From Pseudolysinimonas_A sp947085045 (GTDB lineage Bacteria > Actinomycetota > Actinomycetes > Actinomycetales > Microbacteriaceae): a stretch of DNA of 63,653 nt. The translations under genes were made by a program, and so were the position numbers. Numbering within the stretch: position 1 is the stretch's first letter; each line of letters begins with the position of its first letter. Positions 36,026 through 44,917 of this stretch are shown piece after piece. The notes beneath the pieces were generated by a model. It was not told the origin of the DNA, did no database searches, and saw only the letters and a program-made list of their open reading frames with translations. The stretch covers positions 1 to 63,653 of the forward strand of contig CAMTUU010000012.1 in assembly GCA_947085045.1 (NCBI GenBank). The letters are read 5' to 3'.

Positions 36026-37435
36026 TCAGAGCTTGTTGAAGCGCTGGTTCTGCTTGATGCGCGTCGTGAGCTCGGTGACCTGGTTGTAGATCGAGCGACG
36101 CTCCTTCATGAGTTCGCTGATCTTCTTGTTCGCGTACATCACGGTCGTGTGGTCGCGGTTGCCGAACAGCTGGCCGATCTTGGGCAGCGACAGGTTCGTC
36201 AGTTCGCGGCAGAGGTACATCGCGATCTGCCGGGCGGTGGCGATCGCCTGAGAGCGGCTCGAGCCGTAGAGGTCGTCGACCGAGAGTTTGAAGTACTCCG
36301 CGGTGTGATTGATGATGTCGACCGGCGAGATGACGTTGTCTTCGTCGAGGGTGATGAGGTCCTTCAGCACGGTCTGCACGAGTTGCAGATCGACGGGCGT
36401 GCGGTTGAGGCTCGCGAACGCGGTCACCCGGATGAGAGTGCCCTCGAGTTCACGGATGTTGCTCGACACCTTCGTCGCGATGAACTCGAGGATTTCGTCG
36501 GGCACCTGGAGTTTCTCGCTCTGGGCCTTCTTGCGCAGGATCGCGATGCGGGTCTCGAGGTCGGGCGCCTGCACATCGGTGATGAGACCCCACTCGAAGC
36601 GCGATCGCATCCGATCTTCGAAGCCGGTGAGGAATTTCGGCGCGACATCGCTCGTGATGACGACCTGCTTGCTGTGGTCGTGCAGCGTGTTGAAGGTGTG
36701 GAAGAAGGCCTCCTGGGTCTCCACCGCGCGCTGCAGGAACTGGATGTCGTCGATCAGCAGGATGTCGATCTCGCGGTAGCGCGACTGGAATGCCGCCGAC
36801 CTGTTGTTCTGGATCGAGTTGATGAAGTCGTTGGTGAATTCCTCGCTGGACACGTAGCGCACCCGGATGCCGGTGTACAGGTTCTCGGCATAGTGACCGA
36901 TCGCGTGCAGGAGGTGGGTCTTGCCGAGGCCCGAGTCTCCGTAAATGAAGAGCGGGTTGTAGGCCTTGGCCGGGGCCTCGGCCACGGCGACCGCGGCCGC
37001 GTGCGCGAAGCGGTTCGAGCCGCCGATGACGAAGTTGTCGAAGTTGTACTTCGGATTGAGCCGGGAGTCGCCGCGACGGGCGGAGACCTCGCCGATGGTC
37101 GCGATCGGCTCGGGTGACGCGAGGCCGAGGTCGTCGCCGGAGTCGGCGACCGGGGTGAGGGTGGCGGCCTGCATCTCGGGGTTCACGACGATCGCGAAGT
37201 TGACGACCTCCTCGGCCGCGCCGGTGATCGCTTCGATGAGTGGGACCCGGATGCGCTGTTCGAGCATGCCGCGCGTCAGCTCGTTAGGGACCTCGAGATA
37301 GAGCACGCCGTTCAGGACACCCTTGGCCTCGACGAGGTTCACGAAGCCGTGCAGCTGCGGGGTGATGCGCTCGTCGGCGCCGAGTTGAGCGACTACGGCA
37401 GACCACAGCTCTCGGGTCGGGTCGATCTCGGTCAT
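36026..37435 (-). CDS. dnaA: Chromosomal replication initiator DnaA
   Basis: The product is 469 residues from ATG 37435; upstream in-frame ATGs lack support. Domain I is at 1-85, domain II is a short linker, and the domain III AAA+ core has GDSGLGKTHLLHAIG (Walker A) and ILLIDDIQFL (Walker B). The domain IV helix-turn-helix is NRDHTTVMYANKKI. It binds TTATCCACA boxes and opens oriC with ATP. It is transcribed away from rpmH, with DnaA boxes in its own leader, so it probably autoregulates. Confidence 0.98.
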   Translation of the reverse strand: MTEIDPTRELWSAVVAQLGADERITPQLHGFVNLVEAKGVLNGVLYLEVPNELTRGMLEQRIRVPLIEAITGAAEEVVNFAIVVNPEMQAATLTPVADSGDDLGLASPEPIATIGEVSARRGDSRLNPKYNFDNFVIGGSNRFAHAAAVAVAEAPAKAYNPLFIYGDSGLGKTHLLHAIGHYAENLYTGIRVRYVSSEEFTNDFINSIQNNRSAAFQSRYREIDILLIDDIQFLQRAVETQEAFFHTFNTLHDHSKQVVITSDVAPKFLTGFEDRMRSRFEWGLITDVQAPDLETRIAILRKKAQSEKLQVPDEILEFIATKVSSNIRELEGTLIRVTAFASLNRTPVDLQLVQTVLKDLITLDEDNVISPVDIINHTAEYFKLSVDDLYGSSRSQAIATARQIAMYLCRELTNLSLPKIGQLFGNRDHTTVMYANKKISELMKERRSIYNQVTELTTRIKQNQRFNKL

Positions 37436-37460
37436 GCCTTCATCCTGGAATGTGGGTGAG

Positions 37461-37501
37461 TTGTACACAGGGTTATCCACCGCTCGGATTCCTGTGGACG
37501 A
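37461..37501. promoter_or_regulatory. DnaA boxes in the dnaA leader
   Basis: TTGTACACA (37461-37469), TTATCCACC (37473-37481) and TGTGGACGA (37493-37501) are each one base off the consensus. They lie between the presumed dnaA promoter and its start codon, the right place for autorepression. Confidence 0.7.
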
Positions 37502-37509
37502 CGGAGTTC

Positions 37510-37540
37510 ACCTTAGTTCTCGGCGGCCCGAAGCGGTCAA
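37510..37540 (-). promoter_or_regulatory. Candidate dnaA promoter
   Basis: On the minus strand TTGACC (37535-37540), 19 bp, then TAAGGT (37510-37515). It lies 75 nt upstream of the dnaA start. Divergent from the rpmH promoter. Confidence 0.5.
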
Positions 37541-37578
37541 CCTCGAGGCGCGACCTGGGGACGGCGCGACCGCGTCGT

Positions 37579-37607
37579 TTGACCGTGGGGGGAGCTGACC
37601 GTATCTT
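37579..37607 (+). promoter_or_regulatory. rpmH promoter
   Basis: TTGACC (37579-37584), a 17-bp spacer and TATCTT (37602-37607) make a near-ideal sigma-70 promoter about 85 nt before rpmH, the best-looking promoter in the contig. Confidence 0.8.
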
Positions 37608-37692
37608 TAATCAGTTCACCCGCGGTCGTTCGCGGGACTACCTGATCTTCCCGGCCTCCGATCGCCTCGGCCGCCGGGCGTGGAGACCAATC

Positions 37693-37830
37693 ATGACCAA
37701 GCGAACCTTCCAGCCGAACAACCGTCGTCGCGCCAAGGTGCACGGCTTCCGTCTCCGCATGCGCACGCGCGCCGGCCGTGCCATCCTCGGTGCTCGTCGT
37801 CGCAAGGGGCGCACCGAGCTCTCCGCCTAA
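37693..37830 (+). CDS. rpmH: 50S ribosomal protein L34
   Basis: The product is 45 residues. MTKRTFQPNNRRRAKVHGF and RAGRAILGARRRKGR match L34 across its full length. It begins the rpmH-rnpA-yidD-yidC-khpB-rsmG operon, divergent from dnaA, as in nearly all bacteria. Confidence 0.98.
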   Translation: MTKRTFQPNNRRRAKVHGFRLRMRTRAGRAILGARRRKGRTELSA

Positions 37831-37836
37831 GAGCCC

Positions 37837-38190
37837 GTGCTCGCCAGGGCGAACCGGGTGGTGCTCCCTGTGGACTTCCGCGCCACCGTCCGTCGAGGAC
37901 GGCGCACCGCGACGGCGTCCGCGGTCTACCACCGACTCGCCACCGACCCCGCTGCGCCCGCGCGCTTCGGGGTCGTCGTGTCGAAAGCGGTCGGCAATGC
38001 CGTCGTGCGCAATCAGGTGCGCCGCCGCCTGAAAGCCCTGAGCCGCGACCTGGTCGACGCCGGCCACCGAGGCGAGGATGTGGTCATCCGGGTCCTGCCC
38101 GGACCAGCCTCAGCTTCCTGGGATAGTCTCTCCGCCGATATGCACGCCGTGCTCCCTGCCGCCGCTCGCCCGCGGCCCGAGACCGCATGA
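37837..38190 (+). CDS. rnpA: Ribonuclease P protein component
   Basis: The product is 117 residues from GTG 37837, 6 nt after rpmH. RFGVVVSKAVGNAVVRNQVRRRLKALSR is the RNR-type RNA-binding motif of the RNase P protein, which helps the RNA subunit cut tRNA 5' leaders. The stop overlaps the yidD start by 4 nt. Confidence 0.96.
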   Translation: MLARANRVVLPVDFRATVRRGRRTATASAVYHRLATDPAAPARFGVVVSKAVGNAVVRNQVRRRLKALSRDLVDAGHRGEDVVIRVLPGPASASWDSLSADMHAVLPAAARPRPETA

Positions 38191-38498
38191 TGCGCGCGCT
38201 CACCTTGGTCTGGTTGCTGCCCCGTAACGTCTGCGTGTTGATTCTTCGCGGCTACCGGGTCGCCATCTCGCCGCTCTACGGCGACGTCTGCCGCTACTAC
38301 CCGAGCTGCTCGGCTTACGCGCTCGGCTCCATCCAGCAGCGCGGAGTGATCAAGGGCGTCGTGCTCGGCGTCTGGCGGATCCTGCGCTGCCACCCGTGGG
38401 CGAAGGGCGGGGTGGATGACGTCCGCGTCGCCTCCGTCCCTCGTTACCGCATCACGAACTTCGGCTTCGTCATCCCGGCGAGCTTGGGAAAGGCCTGA
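38187..38498 (+). CDS. yidD: Membrane protein insertion efficiency factor YidD
   Basis: The product is 103 residues. RGYRVAISPLYGDVCRYYPSCSAYALGSIQQRGVIKG and WRILRCHPWAKGGVDDV carry the three conserved cysteines of YidD. It is a small membrane-associated helper of YidC, encoded between rnpA and yidC as usual. Confidence 0.95.
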   Translation: MMRALTLVWLLPRNVCVLILRGYRVAISPLYGDVCRYYPSCSAYALGSIQQRGVIKGVVLGVWRILRCHPWAKGGVDDVRVASVPRYRITNFGFVIPASLGKA

Positions 38499-38505
38499 CA
38501 CCACC

Positions 38506-39495
38506 GTGGACATCTTTGGTTTCTTCAATTCGCTGCTGTGGCCCATCAAGTGGGTCATCGAAGCGATCCTGGTGGGGTTCCACACCCTGCTCGATGCCCT
38601 CGGGATGGACCCCGCGGCGGGTCTCACCTGGGTGCTCTCGATCGTGGGCCTCGTGCTCGTCGTGCGTGCGGCCCTCATCCCGATCTTCGTGCGCCAGATC
38701 AAGAGCCAGCGCAAGATGCTCGAGGTCGCTCCGCAGCTCAAGAAGATCCAGGACAAGTACAAGGGCAAGCGCGACCAGTTCTCGCGGGAGGCCATGCAGC
38801 GCGAGACGATGGAGCTGTACCGCAAAGCCGGCACGAACCCGTTCGCGTCCTGTCTACCCCTGCTGATCCAGATGCCGATCTTCTTCAGCCTCTTTTCGGT
38901 GCTGAACGAGTCGAAGCCGCAGCCGGACGGCAGTTACAAGGCCGGTGTCGGCCTGCTCAACCAGGAGCTGTCGGAGCAGTTCGGCAGCTCGTCGCTCTTC
39001 GACATCGCGCCTCTGCGCCACAGCATCCAATCGGCGCTCGCAGCGAACCCCGTCGAGACCGTTGTCATCGTGATCGCCGTGATCATGGTCGTGCTGATGA
39101 CCGCGTCGCAGTTCATCACCCAGCTGCAGATCATGTCGAAGAATCAGTCGCCCGAGATGAAGGCCTCGCCGATGTACCGGCAGCAGCGGATCCTGCTGTA
39201 CATCCTCCCCCTCGTCTTCGCGTTCTCGGGCTTCGCGTTCCCGATCGGCGTGATGTTCTACTGGCTCACCTCGAACGTCTGGACGATGGTGCAGCAGTTC
39301 CTGGTCATCCGGAATATGCCGACCCCGGGCAGCGAGGCGGCTCTCGCGCGCGAGGCGCGCCTCGCGAAGAAGCGCCGCAAGAGTATGACGGAGGACGTGG
39401 CCATCCTCGAAGAGATCGTCGAGGAGCCCAAGAAGATCCAGCGGCAACAGCCGGTGGGCAAGAACCGAGCGAAGAAGCAAGGCGGACGCCGATGA
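38506..39495 (+). CDS. yidC: Membrane protein insertase YidC/Oxa1
   Basis: The product is 329 residues from GTG 38506. Five main transmembrane segments are seen, with NPFASCLPLLIQMPIFFSLFSVL and FPIGVMFYWLTSNVWTMVQQFLV typical of YidC. A basic C-terminal tail (KKRRKS ... KNRAKKQGGRR) binds ribosomes in this group. It inserts membrane proteins alone or with SecYEG. The stop overlaps khpB by 4 nt. Confidence 0.96.
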   Translation: MDIFGFFNSLLWPIKWVIEAILVGFHTLLDALGMDPAAGLTWVLSIVGLVLVVRAALIPIFVRQIKSQRKMLEVAPQLKKIQDKYKGKRDQFSREAMQRETMELYRKAGTNPFASCLPLLIQMPIFFSLFSVLNESKPQPDGSYKAGVGLLNQELSEQFGSSSLFDIAPLRHSIQSALAANPVETVVIVIAVIMVVLMTASQFITQLQIMSKNQSPEMKASPMYRQQRILLYILPLVFAFSGFAFPIGVMFYWLTSNVWTMVQQFLVIRNMPTPGSEAALAREARLAKKRRKSMTEDVAILEEIVEEPKKIQRQQPVGKNRAKKQGGRR

Positions 39496-40061
39496 GTGAC
39501 ACCACCGAGACCCCGTTCATCGGCGAGACGGCGGATGCGACGGCCGATCGCCAGCAGCCCGAGGGCGACTCCGCCGAGCAGGGGGATCAGCGCGCTCTCT
39601 CCGAACAGGAGGTGATCGACGAGGGTGACGCGGCCGCCGACTACATCGAGGAGCTGCTCGACATCGCCGACATCGACGGCGACATCGACATCGACGCCCG
39701 CGGTGGCCGCGCCTACCTGTCGGTCTCTGCGACCGCAGACTCCAACCTGCGCTTGCTCTCGAAGCCCGACACGGTGGCCGCGGTGCAGGAACTGACCCGC
39801 CTCGCGGTGCAGAACAAGACCGGCCGGTTCTCGCGGCTGATTCTCGATATCGGCGGCTCCCGGGATGCCCGCGCCACCGAGCTCGCGGCGCTCGTGGACC
39901 ACGCCATCGGACGGCTCGAGGGTGGAGCCGCCACGGCGTCGCTGCCCGCGATGTCGAGCTACGAGCGGAAGGTCGTGCACGACATCGTGGCGGAGCGCGG
40001 CTACACCTCGGAATCCGAGGGCGAGGGCCGCGACCGGCACACCGTCATCACGACGAAGTGA
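39492..40061 (+). CDS. khpB: RNA-binding protein KhpB/Jag (KH and R3H domains)
   Basis: The product is 189 residues. An acidic N-terminal stretch is followed by a KH-like domain (LLDIADIDGDIDIDARGGRAYLSVS ... FSRLILDIGGSRDARATEL) and an R3H domain (SSYERKVVHDIVAERGYTSESEGEGRDRHTVI). It binds RNA with KhpA and influences cell size and division. It lies 22 nt before the rsmG start, and its downstream region overlaps a parS site. Confidence 0.93.
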   Translation: MSDTTETPFIGETADATADRQQPEGDSAEQGDQRALSEQEVIDEGDAAADYIEELLDIADIDGDIDIDARGGRAYLSVSATADSNLRLLSKPDTVAAVQELTRLAVQNKTGRFSRLILDIGGSRDARATELAALVDHAIGRLEGGAATASLPAMSSYERKVVHDIVAERGYTSESEGEGRDRHTVITTK

Positions 40062-40068
40062 CCACGAC

Positions 40069-40082
40069 GTTTCACGTGAAAC
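40069..40082. promoter_or_regulatory. parS: parS site 1
   Basis: GTTTCACGTGAAAC, a perfect 14-bp palindrome matching the core of the ParB-binding site, in the leader of rsmG. Only the first base of the 16-bp consensus differs. Confidence 0.95.
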
Positions 40083-40083
40083 A

Positions 40084-40710
40084 TTGATCGTCGAGGACGA
40101 GCCGGCCTACGCGGCGGAGTTGTTCGGCGACCGGATCGAGGTCGCCCGGGCATTCACCCGGGATCTCGCCCGGTACGGCGAGGAGCTCGGGCTCATCGGG
40201 CCACTCGAGGCCGAACGGCTCTGGTCGCGGCACGTCGTGAACTGCGTGCTCCTGGCTCCACTGCTCCGCGCGGGGCGCGTGGGAGACGTGGGCAGCGGCG
40301 CCGGCCTTCCCGGACTCGTGCTGGCGATCGCCCGCCCCGACGTGCACCTCGTGCTGATCGAGCCGATGGAGCGCCGCACCGACTGGCTCACCGCCGAGTC
40401 CGAGCGGCTGGGCTTGGCCAACGTCACGGTGCTGCGGGGGAGGGCGGAGGACCTCCGGCCCGATCCCCTGCTCGATCAGGTCACCGCGAGGGCGGTCTCG
40501 GCGCTCAGCAAGCTCGTGCCGCTGTGCGCTCCCCTCCTCAGGGCCGGCGGGGAGATGTTGTTCATGAAGGGCGCCCGGGTCGACGACGAAGTCGTCGCGG
40601 CGGAGAAGGTTCTCCGTAAGGCCCGCGCGCGTGAGCCCGAGGTGCTCGTGCTGGGCGACGGAATCGTCCCGGAGGTCACCCGGGTCTTTCGGGCTAGTCT
40701 GGGTCACTGA
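40084..40710 (+). CDS. rsmG: 16S rRNA (guanine(527)-N(7))-methyltransferase RsmG
   Basis: The product is about 208 residues if translation starts at the TTG at 40084. The frame is open much further upstream, but no ATG or GTG occurs near, and the codons just before the TTG (reading VSRET) are the parS palindrome itself. The SAM motif VGDVGSGAGLPGLVLAIARP and DQVTARAVSALSKLVPLCAPLL match RsmG. It methylates G527 of 16S rRNA, the site whose loss gives low-level streptomycin resistance. It ends 64 nt before parA. Confidence 0.92.
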   Translation: MIVEDEPAYAAELFGDRIEVARAFTRDLARYGEELGLIGPLEAERLWSRHVVNCVLLAPLLRAGRVGDVGSGAGLPGLVLAIARPDVHLVLIEPMERRTDWLTAESERLGLANVTVLRGRAEDLRPDPLLDQVTARAVSALSKLVPLCAPLLRAGGEMLFMKGARVDDEVVAAEKVLRKARAREPEVLVLGDGIVPEVTRVFRASLGH

Positions 40711-40732
40711 TCTTCCGCGGCCCGGGCCGCGA

Positions 40733-40748
40733 TGTTTCACGTGAAACA
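40733..40748. promoter_or_regulatory. parS: parS site 2
   Basis: TGTTTCACGTGAAACA, a perfect match to the 16-bp bacterial parS consensus, in the gap between rsmG and parA, 22 nt after the rsmG stop. It may also tie ParB binding to parA expression. Confidence 0.98.
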
Positions 40749-40774
40749 CCCCCGCTCCACCCCGAAAGGCCTTC

Positions 40775-41656
40775 GTGAGCACGTTCGACCCCTCCACGCC
40801 CCTCGCCCAGGAAGTGGCGGACCTCACCCGCCGCCGCCTCGCCCTCGCCGATGCCACGCTCCCCGTCCCGGCCGAGACCCGCATCTTCACCGTCGCGAAC
40901 CAGAAGGGCGGAGTCGGCAAGACGACGACGACCGTCAACCTCGCCGCCGCGCTCGCCCAGGCCGGTGCCCGGGTCCTCGTCATCGATCTGGATCCGCAGG
41001 GCAACGCTTCGACCGCGCTCGGCGTCGAGCACCGTGCCGAGATCGAGAGCGTCTACGATGTCATCGTCGGCGACGCGCCGATCCGCGACGCGGTGCAGCA
41101 GAGCCCCGAGTTCCCGGGCCTGTGGTGTCTGCCGGCCACCATCCACCTCGCCGGCGCCGAGATCGAACTGGTGTCGCTCGTGGCCCGCGAGCAGCGGTTG
41201 CGCTCCGCACTCGACCTCTACCTCGGCGAGGTCGACGACCCGTACCACTATGTCTTCATCGACTGCCCGCCGTCACTCGGCCTGCTCACGATCAACGCCT
41301 TCGTCGCGGCGAAGGAGGTGCTCATCCCGATCCAGTGCGAGTACTACGCGCTCGAGGGCCTGAGCCAGCTGCTCGACAACATCACACTGATCCAGCGCCA
41401 CCTCAACCCGAAGCTGGCGCTGTCGACGATCCTCCTGACGATGTACGACTCGCGCACCAACCTCGCGAACCAGGTCGTCGACGAAGTGCGCGAGCACTTC
41501 CCGGCCGAGACCCTCACCACGGTCATCCCGCGCTCGGTGCGCATCTCGGAGGCGCCGAGCTACGGCCAGAGCGTCATCTCCTACGACGGCAACTCGACGG
41601 GCTCCCTCTCCTACCGCGAAGCCGCCTCGGAGATCGCGCACCGGAGCGTCGTCTGA
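40775..41656 (+). CDS. parA: Chromosome-partitioning ATPase ParA/Soj
   Basis: The product is 293 residues from GTG 40775 with GAAAGG upstream. The deviant Walker A KGGVGKTTTTVN and VIDLDPQGNASTALG, then CPPSLGLLTINAF and the ISEAPSYGQSVI end, match ParA. It binds DNA non-specifically and moves ParB-parS complexes by ATP hydrolysis. The stop overlaps the parB start by one base (TGATG). Confidence 0.97.
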   Translation: MSTFDPSTPLAQEVADLTRRRLALADATLPVPAETRIFTVANQKGGVGKTTTTVNLAAALAQAGARVLVIDLDPQGNASTALGVEHRAEIESVYDVIVGDAPIRDAVQQSPEFPGLWCLPATIHLAGAEIELVSLVAREQRLRSALDLYLGEVDDPYHYVFIDCPPSLGLLTINAFVAAKEVLIPIQCEYYALEGLSQLLDNITLIQRHLNPKLALSTILLTMYDSRTNLANQVVDEVREHFPAETLTTVIPRSVRISEAPSYGQSVISYDGNSTGSLSYREAASEIAHRSVV

Positions 41657-42612
41657 TGGCCGTTCCTAAGCGCACCGGCCTCGGACGCGGGATCGGGGCC
41701 CTCATCCCGACCGGCCCCGCGGTCGAGGAGAACGCCGAACATGATCGCCCGGTCGACGTGTTCTTCGGATCCGACTCCGACCTCGTCGCCGTGCCCGGCG
41801 CACGCCTCGCCGAACTCGACCTCACCGACATCGTCCCCAACGCCCAGCAGCCGCGCACCGAGTTCGAGCCGGAGGCGTTGCGCGAGCTGATCGTCTCGAT
41901 CCGCGAGTTCGGGGTGCTGCAGCCGATCGTCGTGCGTCCGCGCGCGGGCGCTGCCGACGGCGAGCCGCAGTACGAGCTGATCATGGGGGAGCGGCGCTTC
42001 CGGGCATCGAAAGCCGCGGGCCTCCTGCGCATCCCGGCCGTCGTCAAAGACACCGCTGACGAGGCGATGTTGCGCGACGCGCTGCTGGAGAACATCCATC
42101 GCGCGAACCTCAACCCGCTGGAGGAGGCGTCGGCGTACAAGCAGCTGCTCGAGGACTTCGGTATCACCCAGGAGCAGCTCGCCGACCGCATCGGTCGCTC
42201 ACGCCCGCAGATCACCAACACGATCCGCCTGCTCCGCCTGCCCGAGAACATCCAGACGAAGGTCGCCGCCGGCGTGCTCACGGCGGGTCACGCGCGCGCG
42301 ATCCTCTCGGTGGGCGACGAGTCCGGGATGCGGAAGCTCGCCGACAAGATCATCAACGAGGACCTGTCAGTGCGGGCCGCGGAGGCGGCGGCCGGGCTCC
42401 TCGCGCCGCCCAAGGCGAAGACCGCGAAGCCCGTCGCCGGCAAACGCCAGGACCACCTGACCGAACTCGGCGAGCGGCTCGGCGACAAGCTGGACACGCG
42501 CGTCAAGATCGCGCTCGGTGCGGCGAAGGGCACGATCACGATCGACTTCGCCTCGGTCGCCGACCTGCGCCGGATCTTCGACGCGCTCGGGGTCGACTCC
42601 TCGGTCGACTGA
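41656..42612 (+). CDS. parB: Chromosome-partitioning CTPase ParB
   Basis: The product is 318 residues. The ParA-contact start RTGLGRGIGALIP, box I and box II CTP-binding parts (VRPRAGAADGEPQYELIMGERRFRASK) and the central helix-turn-helix (GITQEQLADRIGRSRPQITNTIRLL) are present. A C-terminal dimerisation segment ends in FDALGVDSSVD. It loads and slides from the two parS sites at 40069 and 40733. Converges on ddl. Confidence 0.97.
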   Translation: MAVPKRTGLGRGIGALIPTGPAVEENAEHDRPVDVFFGSDSDLVAVPGARLAELDLTDIVPNAQQPRTEFEPEALRELIVSIREFGVLQPIVVRPRAGAADGEPQYELIMGERRFRASKAAGLLRIPAVVKDTADEAMLRDALLENIHRANLNPLEEASAYKQLLEDFGITQEQLADRIGRSRPQITNTIRLLRLPENIQTKVAAGVLTAGHARAILSVGDESGMRKLADKIINEDLSVRAAEAAAGLLAPPKAKTAKPVAGKRQDHLTELGERLGDKLDTRVKIALGAAKGTITIDFASVADLRRIFDALGVDSSVD

Positions 42613-42638
42613 GGACGCGCGTCACCGCGACCCGCGAC

Positions 42639-43580
42639 TTACTCCGAAGCGGCCTCGGCCAGGCGGGTATAGATCCAGCCGAGGTCGTGCCCAGCGGCCT
42701 CGAGCGCCTGGGGCAGCAGCGAGGTCTCGGTGAGCCCCGGCAGCACGTTCGCTTCGAGGAACCACGGCGTGCCGGCACCGTCGACGATGAGGTCGACTCG
42801 GGAGAGGTGGCGCATCCCGAGTGCGACATGCGCCGTGACGGCCGTCTCCGCGGCGCGGGCGGCCACCTCCGGCGCCAGGCGGGCCGGGGTGTAGAACCGC
42901 GTCTCGCCGGCGTTGTAGCGCGCCTCGAAGGAGTAGACGCCCGAGAGGGGCTCGATCTCGACGGCGGGGAGCGCGACGGGACCGTCGCCGGTGTCGATGA
43001 CGCCGACCGAGATCTCGGTTCCGGTGATCTGTTGCTCGACCAGCGCGACGTCCCAGTACGTGTAGGCCTCCACCATCGCGCGCGGCATCGCCGGCCGGTC
43101 GGTGACGATCGTGACGCCCTGAGCCGAGCCGCCTTGGGCGGGCTTCACGACGAGCGGAACCGGCAGCTCATCGTCGATCGCGGCGAAGATGGCGTCGGCC
43201 CCGAGTTCCCGGAACGCATCGCGGCCGAGGGTGATCGACGGCGGCGTGGACACCCCGGCGCGGCCGACGATGATCTTCGCGGTGGGCTTGTCCCAGGCGA
43301 GGCGGGCGGCCGACGAAGAGGAGCCGACGAAAGGAACGCCGAGGAACTCCAGCAGACCGCGCAGCGCGCCGTCTTCGCCGCTGGCGCCGTGCAGGGCGGG
43401 CCAGACGGCATCCGGTCGGTTGTCGCGCAGGTAGGCCAGCAGCGTGGCGTCGGGGTCGCGGAGTTCCACCTCGAGGCCGTGCTCGAGCAGGCTGTCGGCG
43501 ACCTGACGCCCGCTGCGCAGCGAGACGTCGCGTTCGTGGGAGATGCCGCCGGCGAGGACGACGACGCGCTTCAGGGCCAT
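42639..43580 (-). CDS. ddl: D-alanine--D-alanine ligase family protein
   Basis: The product is 313 residues. An N-terminal pre-ATP-grasp domain (VVVLAGGISHERDVSLRSG) leads into the ATP-grasp domain with PLVVKPAQGGSAQGVTIV and FLEANVLPGLTETSLLPQA. It joins two D-alanines for peptidoglycan, or a closely related ligation. At 313 residues it is shorter than the 360-370 usual for actinobacterial Ddl, more like the DdlB type. Its start is 4 nt after the aminotransferase gene, suggesting co-transcription. Another true ddl may exist elsewhere in the genome. Confidence 0.88.
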   Translation of the reverse strand: MALKRVVVLAGGISHERDVSLRSGRQVADSLLEHGLEVELRDPDATLLAYLRDNRPDAVWPALHGASGEDGALRGLLEFLGVPFVGSSSSAARLAWDKPTAKIIVGRAGVSTPPSITLGRDAFRELGADAIFAAIDDELPVPLVVKPAQGGSAQGVTIVTDRPAMPRAMVEAYTYWDVALVEQQITGTEISVGVIDTGDGPVALPAVEIEPLSGVYSFEARYNAGETRFYTPARLAPEVAARAAETAVTAHVALGMRHLSRVDLIVDGAGTPWFLEANVLPGLTETSLLPQALEAAGHDLGWIYTRLAEAASE

Positions 43581-43584
43581 GGCG

Positions 43585-44886
43585 TCAGCCGGCGAACGGG
43601 GGCAGGACGCCCTCGGGCTCGGACGGCAGGGTGGAGACCGGGGCCGTCTGCGAGAAGTCGTTGAGGAGGCTCAGTTCGCCGTTGATGACGATCGCCAGCC
43701 GGCGGATGCCTTCGCGGATGAAGTCGGGCGTCGGGTAGCAGAACGACAGCCGCATCGCGTTGCGGCCGGAGCCGTCGGCGTAGAACGCGGTGCCGGGCGT
43801 GTAGGCCACGAGTTCCTTGACCGCCCGGGGGAGCATCGCCTTCGAGTCGAGGTGCTCGGGCAGGCGCAGCCAGACGTAGAAGCCGCCGGTGGGCACCGTC
43901 CACGACAGCGTCGGCAACTGTTCGGCGAGGGCGCCCAGCATGGCGTCGCGGCGTTCGCGGTAGACGCCGCGGAAGGTGTCGATCTGACCCTTCCAGTCGG
44001 CGCTCGACAGGTACTCGGAGATCACGGTCTGCGAGAACGAGGAGGGCGACAGCACGGCCGCCTCGTTCGCCAAAATGAGTTTCTCTCGAATCGCATGCGG
44101 GGCGACGGCCCAGCCGACGCGGAAGCCCGGTGCCAGGGTCTTCGAGAAGGTGCCCAGGTAGATGACCCCGTCCTCCTCGACCGAGCGCATCGCATGCGGC
44201 GGCGCCTGATCGAAGTAGAGGAGGCCGTACGGGTTGTCCTCGAGCACCAGGATGTCGTTCTGCCGGGCGATCTCGAGGATCTCCATCCGGCGCGCCCAGG
44301 GGAGCGTGACACCCATCGGGTTGTGGAACGACGGGATCGTGTAGAGGAACTTGATCGTCTTGCCCTCGGCACGCAGGCGGGCGATCGTCTGCCGCAGCGC
44401 CTCGGGCTCGAGGCCGTCGTCATCCATCGGCGAGTGCACGACCTCGGCCTGGAACGACTTGAACACCGTGATCGCGGTGACGTACGACGGGCCCTCGGCG
44501 AGCACGACGTCGCCCGGGTCGAGGAAGAGCTTCGCGACGAGTTCCAGCGCGTGCTGCGATCCCGTCGTCACGACGAGGTCGTCGACACCGGCATGGATTC
44601 CCTCGAGCGCCATCACCTCGAGGATCTGCTCGCGCAGCTGCGGCATCCCCTGACCCGAGCCGTACTGCAGGGCGGTCGCGCCGCGGTCGCGCACGGTGCG
44701 CTCGACGGCTCCCGTGAGCAGCTCCTGCGGCAGGGCGGAGACGAAGGGCATGCCGCCGGCCAGGGAGACCACCTCGGGGCGGCTGGCGACGGCGAACAGG
44801 GCTCGGACCTCGGAGGCCGACAGGCCGGCCGTACGTGAGGCGTAGAGCGCCTTCCACGGGTCCATGTTGTTGCCCTGCGTCTGCAT
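43585..44886 (-). CDS. PLP-dependent aminotransferase, class I/II fold (2-aminoadipate/MocR-like)
   Basis: The product is 433 residues from ATG 44886; TAACGT lies 8 nt before it. LQYGSGQGMPQLREQI, VTTGSQHALELVAKLFLDPGD, EDNPYGLLYF and the Schiff-base lysine segment GTFSKTLAPGFRVGW place it with 2-aminoadipate or valine-pyruvate type transaminases. There is no MocR DNA-binding domain. The substrate is not evident. It is followed closely by ddl, which might hint at a D-amino-acid or wall-precursor role, but that is a guess. Confidence 0.9.
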   Translation of the reverse strand: MQTQGNNMDPWKALYASRTAGLSASEVRALFAVASRPEVVSLAGGMPFVSALPQELLTGAVERTVRDRGATALQYGSGQGMPQLREQILEVMALEGIHAGVDDLVVTTGSQHALELVAKLFLDPGDVVLAEGPSYVTAITVFKSFQAEVVHSPMDDDGLEPEALRQTIARLRAEGKTIKFLYTIPSFHNPMGVTLPWARRMEILEIARQNDILVLEDNPYGLLYFDQAPPHAMRSVEEDGVIYLGTFSKTLAPGFRVGWAVAPHAIREKLILANEAAVLSPSSFSQTVISEYLSSADWKGQIDTFRGVYRERRDAMLGALAEQLPTLSWTVPTGGFYVWLRLPEHLDSKAMLPRAVKELVAYTPGTAFYADGSGRNAMRLSFCYPTPDFIREGIRRLAIVINGELSLLNDFSQTAPVSTLPSEPEGVLPPFAG

Positions 44887-44894
44887 GGACGACA

Positions 44895-44900
44895 ACGTTA
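44895..44900 (-). promoter_or_regulatory. Candidate -10 element for the aminotransferase gene
   Basis: TAACGT on the minus strand ends 8 nt before ATG 44886. No ribosome site follows it. Confidence 0.45.
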
Positions 44901-44917
44901 CCTGCCGCACACGCGAA

